Assembly (NCBI GenBank): GCA_009760855.2
Contig: WPIO01000003.1
Location: 6,266,501-6,330,500, forward strand
DNA length: 64,000 nucleotides
Direction of reading: 5' to 3'
DNA from: Cristatella mucedo
Lineage: Eukaryota; Bryozoa; Phylactolaemata; Cristatellidae
Numbering within the stretch: the stretch's first letter is position 1; every line of letters starts with the position of its first letter. This document shows positions 52,010-64,000 of this stretch, piece after piece. Under the pieces are notes generated by a model. The model did not search any database, was not told the origin of the DNA, and was given only the letters and a program-made list of their open reading frames with translations. Made by a program: the position numbers and the translations under genes.

Positions 52010-52381
52010 ATTATAGGATACTCCTGTAAAGCCTATTTGAGTGATATTTTCTATTTCCGAGTCAGACCTGTATCACACTTATATAGTTACTTGGTTTTAT
52101 TTTCATTCAATTTGAGAAAATTTGCTGTCATCTAAGTGGGCTTTTCAGCAATACGTGCAGCAAATGAGTTGGGAGAACTTGACAAGCTTGAGGGCTTTGA
52201 GGGATTAAAGCAAAGCTACAGCTGCGACTCATTTGCATAGAAGTTAAAGCCGAGACAGTGCTTAGCGATCACATCTGCAAGAGAGAGAGAGAGTATCAGT
52301 AGCGAAGAGCACCAAGCACAGACCTTTCAGGTGCCCCTTACTTTAGTGCTTCTTCTGACTATTGTGTCCGTTTGTGTCAAT
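52010..52381 (-). mobile_element. Old LINE copy B, first part
   Basis: Nearly the same text as 49985-50355 of copy A, including 'tatttccgagtcagacctgtatcacacttatatagttactt'-type wording (split here). It is interrupted by a younger LINE and resumes at about 54361. Confidence 0.75.
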
Positions 52382-54360
52382 AATAATAATATTAATAATA
52401 CTAATAATGTACTTGATAAACGCCCTCGAAGCACTTAATCTCTTTCTAGGCGCTTTGCATTTGCTCCAAAGGCAAAATGCAATTGAATGGTAAGTAAAAA
52501 AATGCTTCAAAAACAAACGAAATTATTAACATGGTTAGTGGTGACATCCACAGGGTCAGCATGCAAATGTGGTTAGTGGCAGCATGCACAGTGTCAGCAC
52601 CCATAAGAACGTAAAGGACGAATCACAGGGATCCACTATATGCTGTCCTAAATAGGTGTGTTTTCAAGTTCTTTTATAATGTGGTCAAGTGAGGGGATGT
52701 TCTGAGGCAGGTTGGGAGGGAGTTCCAGGCTTTGGAAGCATACGAACTAATTGCACGGTCTCTATAGGATTTAAGGTTTGTACGAGGTATTTCTAGGCTG
52801 TTCGATTCCGAAAAGCGGGTGGTACGATGCTTGGCCTGATGTGGGAGTATGTCGCAGAGATTGACTGGAGCCATAGAATGAAGGGACCTAAAAGTGAGCG
52901 ACAAAACCTTGAAGTCAATCCGTTGCTTGACTGGTAGCCGGTGCAGGTCGGCGAGAAGTGGAGTAATGTGGCAACTGCGACGCTCACGACAGATAAGCCT
53001 AGCTGCAGAGTTTTGCACTAGCTGCAATCACCTGATCGCACATGCTGGTAGGCCTGTAAGCAGTGAGTTGCAGAAGTCGAGACGAGATGTCACGAATGCA
53101 TGGACCAACTTGGCCGTGGTATCCTAATCTAAGCAAGCCCGAATTTTAGCAATTTTATAAAGTTGAAAATAGGCAGATTTGACTGTGGAGCTGATATGGT
53201 CGTCTAGCGAGAGGTCGCTTTGGAATATGACACCTAGATTTCGAGCAGATTCGACATAATATATGCTGGCAGAGCCAACTTTGAGAGGCAGCCTTTCCAA
53301 TCTCTGAATCACACTGGGTTTGCCCATAACTAGCAAGTTAGTTTTGTCATCGTTTAGTTAGAGAAAATTTGCTGCCATCCATATGCGGATGTCATCAATG
53401 CATGCAGCAAGTGAGTAGAATTTGAGGTGCTCGAAGGCTGGGAGGGATCAAAGCAAACTTACAGCTGAGTGTCATCTGCATAGAAGTGAAAGCCTAGATT
53501 GTGTTTGTCAATCACATCAGCAAGAGGGAGAGTATAAACTGTGAAAAGAACCGGACCTAGCACGGAGCCCTGAGGTACTCCATATTTCAGAGGTACTCCA
53601 GATGATCGGTGTCCATTCACGTCAATACTGTGGAGTCTCCCACTGAGATAGGTCCTTAACCACTGCAGAGCAGTGCCAGTGATGCCAAGGCGAGATGAGA
53701 GGCGCTCTAGAAGAACTTTGTGATCGATGGTGTCAAAAGCTGCCGAAAGATCAACCACAACAAGCAGACACTCTACCCATGTCTGCATTCCTAAGTAGGT
53801 CGTTGTATACCCTAAGCAATGCTGACTCTGTGGAGTGATTAGCTCTAGAGCCAGACTGGAACTTACTAGCAAGGTGTGAGGTTTCGATATATGAGTTCAG
53901 CTGGTCTGCCAAGACCCGTTCCAGTGTCTTTGACAGGAACTGTAGAAGGGAGACTGGGCAGTAGTTGCTCAAGTTCTCTTGGTCTAGTGTTGCTTTCTTG
54001 AGAAGAGGCCTGACTACAGCTTTTTCGAAAGGTGCTGGGACATGACCTGAGGCTAATGACATAATATTGATGTTAGTTATGCATGGCAGCGGCAGATCAA
54101 TGCAATGTAGGAGCAGGACAATGGGAATAGGGTCGAGAGGACTTGTAGTCTTCTTTGATTGCGATACGAACTTTAGGACTAGATCACTAATGACCTGCTT
54201 AAATGCTGACACTGAGGTGCAGCCAGGAACCGAGGAACAGCATTCTAGTGGGGAGGTTGTCATCACGGGGGTGGATTCCCATATTTTATCTATCTTCTGC
54301 AAAAAGAATCGAGAGAAGCGATCGGCTAGATCATCACAAGGACCATCAGGTAAGGAGCTA
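52382..54360 (-). mobile_element. Youngest-looking family-1 LINE, 5'-truncated, nested in copy B
   Basis: About 1.98 kb from an (AAT)n tail to a 5' truncation near 'ggaccatcaggtaaggagc'. Open stretches at 54383-53751, 53872-53459, 53336-53124 and 53027-52674 together cover most of the RT and C-terminus. They include [50 protein letters not shown] and the catalytic FYADDTQL. At least one frameshift near 53800 and a stop right after DTQL inactivate it. It is the best-preserved RT in the window. Confidence 0.85.
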
Positions 54361-54560
54361 ATCTGTACTTGGTAGTATCCCATTGAGACAGGATCTATAA
54401 CACTTCAGCTTCGTGACAGTGACGGCCAAGCAAGAGCAGAGGCGCTCGAGAAGGACTTTGTGATCAATAGTATTAAAGGTGCCAAAAAGATCGAGCAAAG
54501 AAGGCTTAGCGATCACATCGTTAAGAGAGAAGGTGTAGGGTCGCCATCTGGTCGGGTCCA
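54361..54560 (-). mobile_element. Old LINE copy B, second part
   Basis: 'Cttggtagtatcccattgagacaggatctataacacttc' continues copy B where 52381 left off, matching copy A at 50362-50475. Confidence 0.7.
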
Positions 54561-55144
54561 AAGCGAGCCGTATAATGAGCCTTTTTAAACAGAGGGGCCA
54601 AGTAAACCAACATATTATGGCTGATAATCGCGATCATGCTATAAGGCGCTGGCTATAACCTTATAAAAAATCAGGCTATAGAAGATAGGCAGGCAGTTGA
54701 AATTTCATTTGGAGCTGATTTGAGCTTTCTGTCACTAAGTCTTCGCTTCACGTCGTAGCCGCTGTTAAACACCTGTAGCCTTATATTGCTATTAAATCCA
54801 TTTTTCTAAGTAATGGGTAAAGTCTTGATATGTTCAGGTATGGGCGTTATTTGTCGCTGCAGTGTTCCTACTACTGTCGCTATAGTTGCATGCATTTGTG
54901 AACCACCAATTAGTGGCTGGCTGCGATAGCAGGTTCGTGCATGACCAGAATCATTGCAAATTGGCTGAAACTATCACCACTAACAGCTCTTTATTTGCTG
55001 TTCAATTCCATCCAGGCGTTGAAGCTGTGTAATACATTTGTTACACCATCGAACGGGCTATTCTAATTACTGTTGGTAGAAATTTCAGCTGTGCAAATCT
55101 TGTCAAATGTCAAATGACTAAATAAAATTTAATCGTTGATATTA
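54561..55144. other. Unassigned intergenic stretch
   Basis: No repeat or exon recognised. Confidence 0.4.
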
Positions 55145-57199
55145 ATGACAATAATAATAATGTTATTACATTTGTACAGTGCCCATTGAGAACTCAATCT
55201 CGTACTCGGAACTTTACGCATGGTGCAAAATAAGCAGAATCGATTGGTTATTGGTAGCATGCTCATTGACAACAAGCATAACACGGTTATGCCAGCAAGC
55301 AGTTAGTTACAAAAGTTAAGACGGGATGTCACAAATGAGTGGACCGAGTTAGATGAAGCATCTGTGACTATGCAACCAGGATTTAAGGAATGTTACATAG
55401 CTAAAATTAAAAAAGTTAATCTTGGAGTTGATATGTTCGTCAAATGAAGGTTCACTCAGGAATAGCACACTAAATTTATTGCAGAATTCAGCAGGGGCTA
55501 TACTTGCAGAGCCGACATTGAGCTTATGGCTTTCCAATTTCTAAATCACAATTGGTTTGCCCACAACTGGTAAGTTGATTTTATCATCATTCAATGAGGA
55601 CGTTAGCTCCCATCCGTGCTCGGATTTCTTCAATACATGAAGCAAGGGAGTTACGAGAATTCCACTTGCTGAAGGGGCGGGGTGGATCGAAGCAAAGGTA
55701 CAACCAAGTTTCATCTGCATTTAAGTGAAAGGCTATCTTATAAGTGGCAATCACATCGGCGGGAGCGAGAGAATAACCGTGAAAGAAACCTGATTAAGCA
55801 CAGACCCCTGAATTGCCCCAAACTTAATTGGTTCCTCGGATGATCTTTTTGCATTCCCGTCAATACTCTGGAGTCTCCCACTGAGATTGGACTAAACCAT
55901 TGCAGTGCAGTACCTTTGATGCCAAACCGAAATGAGACGTGCTCAAGAAAAACTTGGTTATCGATAGTATAAAAGTAACCAAAAGATCAGACAAAGCAAG
56001 CAGAGACTCTACCTATGTCTTCATTCTTAAGTAGATCGTTATACCTCCGAAGCAATGCTGACTCTGTGGAATGATTAGCTCTCAAACCAGGCTGGAACTT
56101 AGTAGCAAGGTTTGAAGTTTCAATCTAAGAGTTCAGCTGGTCTGTGACGACTCGTTCCAGTGTTGTTTATAGAAACGGTAGAAGGGAGACTGAGCAGAAC
56201 TTTCTCAAGTTCTCTTGGTCTAGTGTTGCTTTCTTGAGTAGAGGCGTGACTAAAGCCTCTTTGAAAGTTCCTTGGAGGTGACGCGAGGCTGATGTCATAT
56301 TTAGGATGTTAATTATGCATGGTAGCAGCAGATCAATGCATCGTGGAAGCAGGAAAGTAGTAATACGGTCTTAAGTACAGGTAGTCTGCATTTATTTATC
56401 TATAAACTTCAGGATGAGGCCACACATGGCCACCTTTAGTGTAGACATTGAGGTTGCCACATTGGAGTGCCGGATATGATTACAGAGGAAACGCTGCCGC
56501 CCTAGGATGGACTCTTTGACCTTGTCTGTATTGTGGACAAAGAAGCTATAGAAAATGTCGGCTCGATCATCAAAAGCAAAAGCTTGGTAAGAAGGTAGCC
56601 TGGGAGAGGTCAAGGAGGTGGTGTATGAAAGAAATCATCTTTGGATCGTGCATCTGTGATTCGAAACTCTTTTAATAGAAACTAGAATTGGCCTTGACGA
56701 TCTACAGGTACAGTCAACAGTAGTAGTCCTCGCATGCCTGTCGATGATCAGTCAGTCCACATTTTAGTAGACCTAGCTTACATGTCAGCAGTAAACCATA
56801 GGCCGTCTGGGCGATGACGAACAGTGTGCTTAGTCAGAAGTACAAACTCGTCAATATATCTGCTAGAGTCACGTTGTTGCATTCTACTAATGATGGCAGA
56901 TGGGAAGGGGGATTGAGCAGCAGGAATGAAATAATTCTCTCATGCTGACAGCACCGATTTCAAGGGTCGTGAGGTTTCGGGATTCACAGGCAACTGGATG
57001 ACGCGGATGATGAGGCGGGCATGCACTGTAGACTGAATGAGATGTGTATGCGGTCAGTTAAACAGAGCTTGGCAGTTATAGTTGATGATAGCCAAACGTT
57101 TAGGGAAGAATTTGGACGGGTATGTGACCCTCGATGTGAGTAGACCCAAGCACGTCAGCAACAAAGACAATAAGTCAGTGCAGAAGGCATCAGATAAGC
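55145..57199 (-). mobile_element. Family-1 LINE, long degraded copy
   Basis: Starts with ATAATAATAAT and 'gtacagtgcccattgagaactcaatct'. RT fragments run to about 56640 and a further upstream ORF region (gatggcagatgggaagg) to about 57199, where repeat X begins. Stops are frequent. Confidence 0.75.
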
Positions 57200-57968
57200 A
57201 ATCAAAATGAATTAAAAAATTCACTCTTATGACCAAAGATCAATTTCTTGGACAAAAAATCGAGATGAGATCAAAGAAATTTGAGATATGGCAGACTTGG
57301 TATCTGTGTGTCAATATACTACTGTCACCATTGGCAGGTTTTTGTTTGATGAACTCAAAACAATCAATTAAAAAGACTGGTTTAAGGGCAAGAAAAACGG
57401 CCTTAAATTAAAGAATCAATGTGTGATGACAGCGGCTAAGACACTACTTTTGATGGATCTATTAGTAATTAAGAAGAAGCCTGTTATGTTTGCGTTATAA
57501 ATAGTAGCTATTTCAATCAATTTTAGTCAAGCCTCGGTCAATTAAAACTGTTCCAATCCATTCGGTAGTTACATTACGTATTACAGGGGTTTTCGTGTTA
57601 ATCGCGTCTTCCAGCACTAGTTTTAAGTTGAGCTGCTGGTGTCATGACCGGCCTGACGACTGCTGAATTAGAGTAATTCCCTTTAGAGCCTGAGGGATAT
57701 CGCTCAAGGCGATTTGAGACAATGCCTGGGAGTTTGAATGACTGGGGCTTCTAGTTGCCACCCCGTCGAGCGCTCCGTGGTGCTTTTCTTCTGTTAATGG
57801 ATGATTCACGGACATAAGCGATAGCAACATCGTCTAGGAATGCATATAAACGGCGATAACGAAACGATAGTAGGTAATAAAGATATTATCTCATAGGCAG
57901 GTTATTGCAGACGAAGAATCAAATGCAGCAGCTTTTCATGTGATTGACCCAGCCCGAAGCACAAGGTG
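57200..57968. repeat. Composite repeat X, second copy, first half
   Basis: Matches 50482-51240 over its whole length, including 'cattggcaggt', 'agtaattaagaagaagcctgtta' and 'gtgattgacccagcccgaagcac' at the end. As at 50482, it directly follows a minus-strand LINE. Confidence 0.7.
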
Positions 57969-60055
57969 TATAGATGTCCATAGGCACGTAAATGGCTACT
58001 GGCTGTGTTCAAACAACGATTAGATGTGCTGTAGAGAGTTCAATTATTCAGGGTTACCGTCTGGAATGGGCCACTGGAGGCCGTTGCATGAGAACGTACT
58101 AGCAACATCACACAGAAATCTGATGGGTAAATGGGTAATGCTGTCGTCAATTCCATAAAATGAAACTGCGGCTGCACGGGGATTATTATGAAAAGGGCAT
58201 TTGTATAGCAGTTCCCATGTTATAGACTGTTATTTGGCCAGACTACTGAAGGCCCTAACGAACGAGCCAGCTCAATTGCATAAAATCTCGGAGTTCAGTA
58301 GGCATACAGTTTTCCGTAATTTAAAATTAAAACCGCAGTAGTGCGAAAATTTTTGTCTAAATGGTAGCTGTAAGACATTCCAATGTGTTAAGAAGCGGGA
58401 TGGTCCATGCCACTGCAGGCCATAAAAGTTAAGAGCATAGAAGACCTTTCGCCATAGAAGTCAAGCCCGTTACACTATTCTGCATAAGTTGGAATCAAAA
58501 CCACAGCTTTTCTGAAATTTTCCTTAGAAATGATTGGTTTTTCACAGTTTAACTGAGTGTATAGCAGTGCATCAAAGTTATTCGATAACCTCTTGTTCCT
58601 GTTGTTAAGCTATGGCTGAAAATTCGTTAGTTTTGTTGGCAGGCTATGGCAGTTCATTAGGTTTTTTCCTTTTCTTGTGTAAAGCAAATTTGGCCACATC
58701 CTTGGTTACCCGATGCAAATATCGGCTAATTTCATGTCCGTCTGACAGAGAATAACTCATCTTCAAAAGGCACACCCCAGTCGGATTCACACACATTTCA
58801 GCTCCAACAGAAACCTGCTCGACCAATTCTCTCCTAGTGACCTTCTCTGCAATCCTACCAGTACTATATTTGTGATAATAGTAATAATACATTTGTGTAG
58901 CGCTCTAGGAGAGACTAATCTCTTTCTGGGAACTTAAAATTTGCTGTAAAGAAAGCATTATCATAGAGGTAGTGGTAGCATGCACAGTGTCACCACACAT
59001 AACCACATAATAGGACAAAGCACAACAACCCGCTAAATGCTGTGATATTTAGGGGCGTTTTACCTTCTTTTTAAATGTCCTCATGCTAGGGGAATTTTGT
59101 ATCTTCAGTGGGAGTAAGTTCCGATCTTTGGAAACACACTAACTAAAGGCAGGATCACCGAATGGTTTTATGTTTATACAAGATTAACTACACGGTTTGA
59201 TTCGGAAAATTGGGTGGTGTGGTGATTATCAATGGTAATAGTTATTGAATAGTTCTGATAGGTAGGCTGTGACCGGAAAATGAAGTGACCTAAAAGTGAG
59301 CGACAGAATTTTTAAGTTGATGGGCTCCTAGATTGGGAGCCAGTGCAGGTCGGCAAGATATGGTTGGACATGGCAACTGCAAAGCTCACGAAGGACATGC
59401 CTAGCTGCAGAGTTTTGCACCAACTGTAAGCCGCTATTGATCTGGGTCTCACGTGTGGTATTACAAGGAAGAAGTTGCCTTGGATTTCTCTCACAGAGTT
59501 AGCAATCACACAGCACTATTAGGTAAAATCCGGTCTCGTGAGGCCTAGTGCCCAAGCTGTAACATATGGTAATGAGCTTTCTAGTGCCTTCCGGTCCACT
59601 AGGGTCTCATGCTAGAGCTAGCAGAAACAAATTGACTCCAGGCTAATATCCTCAGCAAGGTTAATGTCTGTAGGCTCTTTTTTAGGGCTAGTAACACTAG
59701 TTCTGCACAGTTGGACAGCCTAAATAGCTTATTTAATATGTAAACTTTTCTGAGAGCCCCTGAACTAAATAGTCTCTCAATGGGATGACTTGGAACGAGA
59801 TGAGTGGATGGGGGTACCTTAATGCCTTTCTGGCATTCTCATAAGTCTGGCGGCTTCCTTTGGGGACAGATAGTGAAGCCCGGAGTCAAAGGGGTTTTAC
59901 TATATTGTATGCCTCTTTTAGCCTTCTTAGTTAAAAATAAAACTTGCGATTTTCTTTTAAAACTTGATGTTAGATTGGAGTGGAGGCTGGTGCAGATATT
60001 AGCCGTCAATGAACCATAGACGAAATTGTGCTTCAGCATATAGGCGGAGTTAGAG
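57969..60055. other. 2.1-kb segment present only in the second copy of X
   Basis: Separates the two halves of X relative to 50482-52009. It includes a minus-strand LINE 3' fragment (58880-59450); the remainder is unrecognised. It is either an insertion here or a deletion in the other copy. Confidence 0.55.
58880..59450 (-). mobile_element. Family-1 LINE 3' fragment
   Basis: 'Tgtgtagcgctctaggagagactaatctctttctggg' terminus, 3' UTR, then a C-terminal ORF piece with AAYSWCKTLQLG and LPTCTGSQS-like wording in shifted frames. Confidence 0.7.
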
Positions 60056-60800
60056 TAAACCCCCAATTCCTTAACCCTGACCGTCACCAGCGATAAAGGT
60101 ATATCTTAATTCTACTCAATTAACGACTGCAGAGTTTGTGTTGAATAAACACTATGATTGTGCTTTAAATCTCTTGGCAATTGCAGGTTTAGACCTACAT
60201 GCCTGAAAATTTTGTGGCTACAACCCATCGCACAAATAATTTTCAGGTCGTGGCTCACTTAGAGAAAAATCCTAACTGTGCCACTTCTTCAACCCATCTA
60301 AAAAAGTGTTTCATCAATTACGTGAAAATCTTAATATCGTCACCGAAACAGAGTCGCCCAAGGTCTTTTTTTACGTCGTCTAAATTGGAATGATAACTAA
60401 ATTTTCCAGACTGCAGATTCACTCAGGCTACCAGTTTCCTAGTGGTTAAGGTGATCGCTTCGACAGAATTATTGTATGCCTGAGGTCGTAGGCTCAAACC
60501 TCGTGGCATATTTATTGCCTAAATATAGATAAAGTTATTTTAGGCAATATACCCATAAATTGTATTTATTTCTATATTTAGCTTCCCTGAGGCTTACGTA
60601 ACTCTATCAAAACAAAGCCTATCGTCTCTTTTAAGTAACAGCCAGAGCAAGCCCACCGAAAGTACCCTGCCCAGAAAGGCTCTTATGCCCTTCACAAAAT
60701 ACTAAAAACTCGCTCTTCACAACCCAAATCACTGGTTCAAGTGCTGCAGCCGACGTTAATTTATTGACCGCTGCTAGAAGAAGCTACAGCAGATAATCTT
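60056..60800. repeat. Composite repeat X, second copy, second half
   Basis: Matches 51250-51990, beginning 'ttccttaaccctgaccgtcaccagcgataaagg' and ending 'gaagaagctacagcagataatctt'. Includes a SINE at 60425-60575. Confidence 0.7.
60425..60575 (+). mobile_element. SINE within second copy of X
   Basis: Equivalent to 51630-51765: 'aaggtgatcgcttcgaca', 'ggtcgtaggctcaaacc' and an AT-rich LINE-like tail. Confidence 0.6.
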
Positions 60801-60919
60801 TTTCTAGAATGTGTGCTAACTGATAAGGTTTTTTGGCCTCTATAAATTGGAGGCTGTTAATTTAGCTAGTCATCGAATAATGGATACTGAAGGTTTACGT
60901 TAATCCATCTAAAACATTA

Positions 60920-61965
60920 GTCACCAACTCAGTGTCGAGCACCTCTCATCTGGCTTAGATATAAATGGCATTGTACTGCAATGTTTCAAATACTATCTTG
61001 GTAAAATACTACAGAGTGTTAATATGAGCACACAAGGATGACCAAAGGAACCACTGAAGTACGTTGAAGTACTGAGAACCTCGGAGATATATGCCTAGTT
61101 TCGCCATTTTTACTGATTACTCTCTCCGTCTTGCCGATATGATAGCCAAGATCAATCTAAGCTTTCACTTCCAAACATATATAGTGAAACACAGCTCTGC
61201 CTATGCTTTATATATGTAAATATATAATTCACTCATATAGCGCCCTGAGAGAACTTAAACTCTATTCAGGCGCATCACATCTGCCACGGGGCTCGAGCCC
61301 ACGGCCTCGGCAAAACCTTGATCATCGTCAGACAGAGCACTTTAACAACTGGGCATGCGGACACCAGGTGGCTTTGACGCCTCCGTCTTCCAGCCCGTTA
61401 AATTCTCCGCACTTCCTCGCTGCATGTATTGCTGGCATCTATGTTTGGGTGGCAGCAAATTTTCCCAAATTGAATGACAATAAAACCAGTATAATAGATC
61501 TGTGTAAAGCAAGAGTGACTTGGAAATCGAAAATCTTAACACTCAAAGCTGGCTCTACCATCATTTTTACGAAATCTACGTGTCCTTTTTCAAAGTGATC
61601 ATTTACTAGATGACCTTATGAGCTCCAGATTCGAGTCTGCTTACTTTCAGCTATCAATTACCACAAAAAATTCAGCTGCCTAGACAAGGATACTACATCC
61701 AAATGGTTTTTGAATTTTTACATCAAATTTCGACTTCTGCAAATCATAACTTGCTTTTCTAAAAACCTAGGCACTAAAGCACCAAAGCACATACAGTTGC
61801 TGCAAAACTCTGCCGCTAGGTTTGCTAGTCTTAATTTACGCAGTTTCTGCGTCTCGCCCCTTCTTACTGACCTGCATGGGCTCTCAATCAAGCGGCTCAA
61901 GGAAGTCAAGGTTTGCTCATCTCCAATACTTTTAGCTTCCTTCGTTCTGTAACTCCTGTCCACTT
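60920..61965 (+). mobile_element. Family-1 LINE, plus strand, interrupted by a SINE
   Basis: RT region ('ctcatctggcttagatataaatggcattgtactgcaatg', then 'ttgccgatatgatagccaagatcaatctaagctttcac') continues after the SINE into 'gcagcaaattttcccaaattgaatgac' and the C-terminal 'aaaactctgccgctaggtttgc' block. Highly mutated. Confidence 0.7.
61212..61365 (-). mobile_element. tRNA-derived SINE (minus) inside LINE
   Basis: The reverse complement shows box-B-like 'gtgggctcgagccccgtgg', then 'gcgcctgaatagagtttaagttctctcagggcgctatatgag'. That tail is nearly the LINE terminus. Confidence 0.75.
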
Positions 61966-62109
61966 ATCAGTACTACTCCTCGACCAGGCTATATATATAT
62001 ATCACTCAAATATATTAGCATTAAATAGGACTAATATATCAGAAACTCTTTCTTCTGTATGCGAAGTCATCGGCCCCTAGATTTTAGCTTAGTATCCCAA
62101 AAGGCTTGA

Positions 62110-63970
62110 GCATTTACCTCATAATAATAATAACAAATTTTTTGAGGTACCGTCCTCAGAAAACTCATCTATCAGAGAACTTCACCTAGGCACTTTACAT
62201 TTGCTGTAAAAGAAGCACGATCGAATGGTTAGTGGTAGCATGCTCAATAATTACAAGCGAAACATGGTTAGGGGTGACTTGGACAGTGTCAGCTTGCAAG
62301 TATGGTTAGTAGCAGCATGCACAGTGTCAGCACGCATAAGCACTTATACGTTGGATCACAGAGATCGACTAAATGCAGTCATAGATAGATGAGTTTTTAG
62401 TTTCTTGCATATGCGGTCAACCCAGGGAATGTCGCTATGCAATTCGGAAGTTCCGTCCAGGCTTCGGAGCATAAGAACTAAAGGCACAGTCTCCGAAGGA
62501 TTTGAGTTTCTTACAACGTATAAGTGAACAGTTAGAGTTAGATTCCAAAAAGCTGGTATTACGATACTTAGTGGGAGTGTAGATCAGATAGGTAGGCAGA
62601 GCCATATGATGAAGGGACCTGAAAGCAAGTAACAGAACCTTGAATTTGATGCGCGTTTCTTGACTGAGAGCAACTGCAGGTCAGCGAGAAGTATTGTGAT
62701 GTGGCAACTGTGAACCTCACGACTGACCGGCCTAGCTTCAGAGCTTTGCACCAGCTGCAAGCGCCTGATTGCACAGGACGGTAAACCCAACAATCATTGA
62801 GTTACAGAAGTCAAGACTAGGTGTCACGAAAGCTTGGACCTATTTAGATAGTATATCCGTGTATTTAAAAGTCCAAATGTAGTGTTTCGATGTATCTGAA
62901 AGTAGGTAGACTTGACTGTGCAATGGGTGTGATCGTCGAATGAAATGTCACTTTGACACAGGACACCTAGATTTCTTGCAGATTCAACAGGAGATATTCT
63001 GGAAGAGCCTATTGTCAGCGTTAGCCAATCCAATTCCTGAATCACATTTGGTTTTCTCATAAATAATAAGCTGCTTTTAGCATCATACAATTTAAAACAG
63101 TTTGCTGCCATTCATGTGAGAATGTCATCAATACATGCAGCATGGGAGAGAGAGAATTTGACATTCAGGAGGGTTAGAGGGTCAAAGCAAAGGTAGAACT
63201 GAGTGTCATTTGCATGGAAGTGAAAGCCTCGATTGTGCCTGACAATCACATCAGCAAGAGGAAGAGTGTAAACCGTGAAATAAACAGGACCAAGCACAAA
63301 ACGCTAAGCTACCCCATGTTTCAAAGGTTTATTAGATGATCTGTGTCCATTCACATCAATACTCAGGAGTCTCTCACTGAGGTAGGACCTGAAACATCGC
63401 AGTGCAGTGCCATTAATGCCCAGGCGAGATGAGAGACACTCAGGAAGGTTTCAGTGATCGATAGTATCAAAAGCTGCCGAAATATTGAGCAAATATGGCT
63501 GAGGTACTCTAAGTCTGGATTCCTAAGAAGGTCGTCATACACCGGAAGCGATGCCGACTCTGTGGACTGATCTAAAGCTCTATTAATCTAAAACTGAAGC
63601 TCTAAAAACAAACAGACAGTTAGTAGCAAGGTTTGATCTTTCAGTATGAGTTCGGCTGATCTGCCAGGACGTGTTCCAGTGTTTTGATAGGAATGTTGGA
63701 AGGGAACCTGGGGGAATGTTGCTTGAGTTCTCTTGGTGTAGTGTTGCTGTCTTAAGTAGTCGGCTGACTAAAGCCTTTTTGAAAGGTGCTGGGAGGTGAC
63801 ACGAGGCAAATAAATGTTTGATGTTTTTTATGCATTGAAGCAGTAGATCCATGCATCGTAGAAGCAGGACAGTGTGAATAGGGTGTAGAGGACTAGTAAG
63901 TATTTTTAGGTACGATTACTTGTAAGTACGTTACGTTGCATCACAGTCTCACTGTTGCTGTCGAAAAACA
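62110..63970 (-). mobile_element. Family-1 LINE running to the window edge
   Basis: Starts with AATAATAATAA and a terminus-like segment, 3' UTR (gatcgaatggttagtggtagcatg), a C-terminal ORF ([22 protein letters not shown] at 62824-63111) and RT ([21 protein letters not shown] at 63112-63297, with FHANDTQFYL instead of YADD). Upstream RT is present to about 63900. Confidence 0.8.
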
Positions 63971-64000
63971 GAAATCCTAGCCTACCGACAGTCGGCTCTC

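Noticed and set aside
53459-54383. A functional reverse transcriptase gene
   Set aside because: The catalytic box and many RT blocks are present, but frameshift, premature stop and 5' truncation show it is an inactive LINE copy.

Overview
This is a metazoan genomic window: AT-rich, intron-dominated, and crowded with decayed APE-type non-LTR retrotransposons, tRNA-derived SINEs and microsatellites. There are no prokaryotic operons, rRNA genes or CRISPR arrays. The host is probably a marine invertebrate. I cannot name it; a cnidarian or another animal with L2/CR1-like LINEs would fit.

The main content is one large minus-strand gene that no long ORF reveals. Twelve short exons run from an ATG at 49039 down to a TGA at 6628-6630, about 42.4 kb. 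I built the model from splice sites, codon phase and repeated protein motifs. Every internal exon has an AG acceptor and a GT donor, every junction keeps the reading frame, and the coding lengths sum to 1764 nt (587 aa plus stop). The predicted protein has a signal peptide, a short helical or coiled-coil-like region, a five-cysteine EGF-like segment, and three tandem copies of a domain resembling the C-terminal domain of CTHRC1 (collagen triple helix repeat containing 1). CTHRC1 is a secreted extracellular-matrix and Wnt-associated protein. No Gly-X-Y collagen stretch is present, so this looks like a collagen-less, three-domain CTHRC1-like secreted protein, an architecture I do not recognise.

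Layout: 1-6.3 kb is gene-poor flank with an hAT-like repeat terminus and LINE remnants. 6.6-10.1 kb holds domain 3 (exons 12-10), 14.9-23.3 kb domain 2 (exons 9-6), and 27.9-42.5 kb domain 1 (exons 5-3). 46.9-47.0 kb is the EGF-like exon and 48.8-49.0 kb the signal-peptide exon. 49.1-64 kb is almost entirely repeats: stacked LINE copies, a nested insertion and a duplicated composite repeat.

Introns and flanks carry at least two LINE families. Family 1 is L2/CR1-like, with APE endonuclease and RT remnants, a YADD box and an (ATT)n tail. Family 2 is seen only as a C-terminal and 3' piece. A tRNA-derived SINE has a 3' end matching the family-1 LINE tail, as expected if the LINE machinery mobilises it. 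A GC-richer plus-strand fragment at 33.69-33.89 kb looks like an isolated terminal exon, with acceptor, stop codon and AATAAA, of an unrecognised gene.
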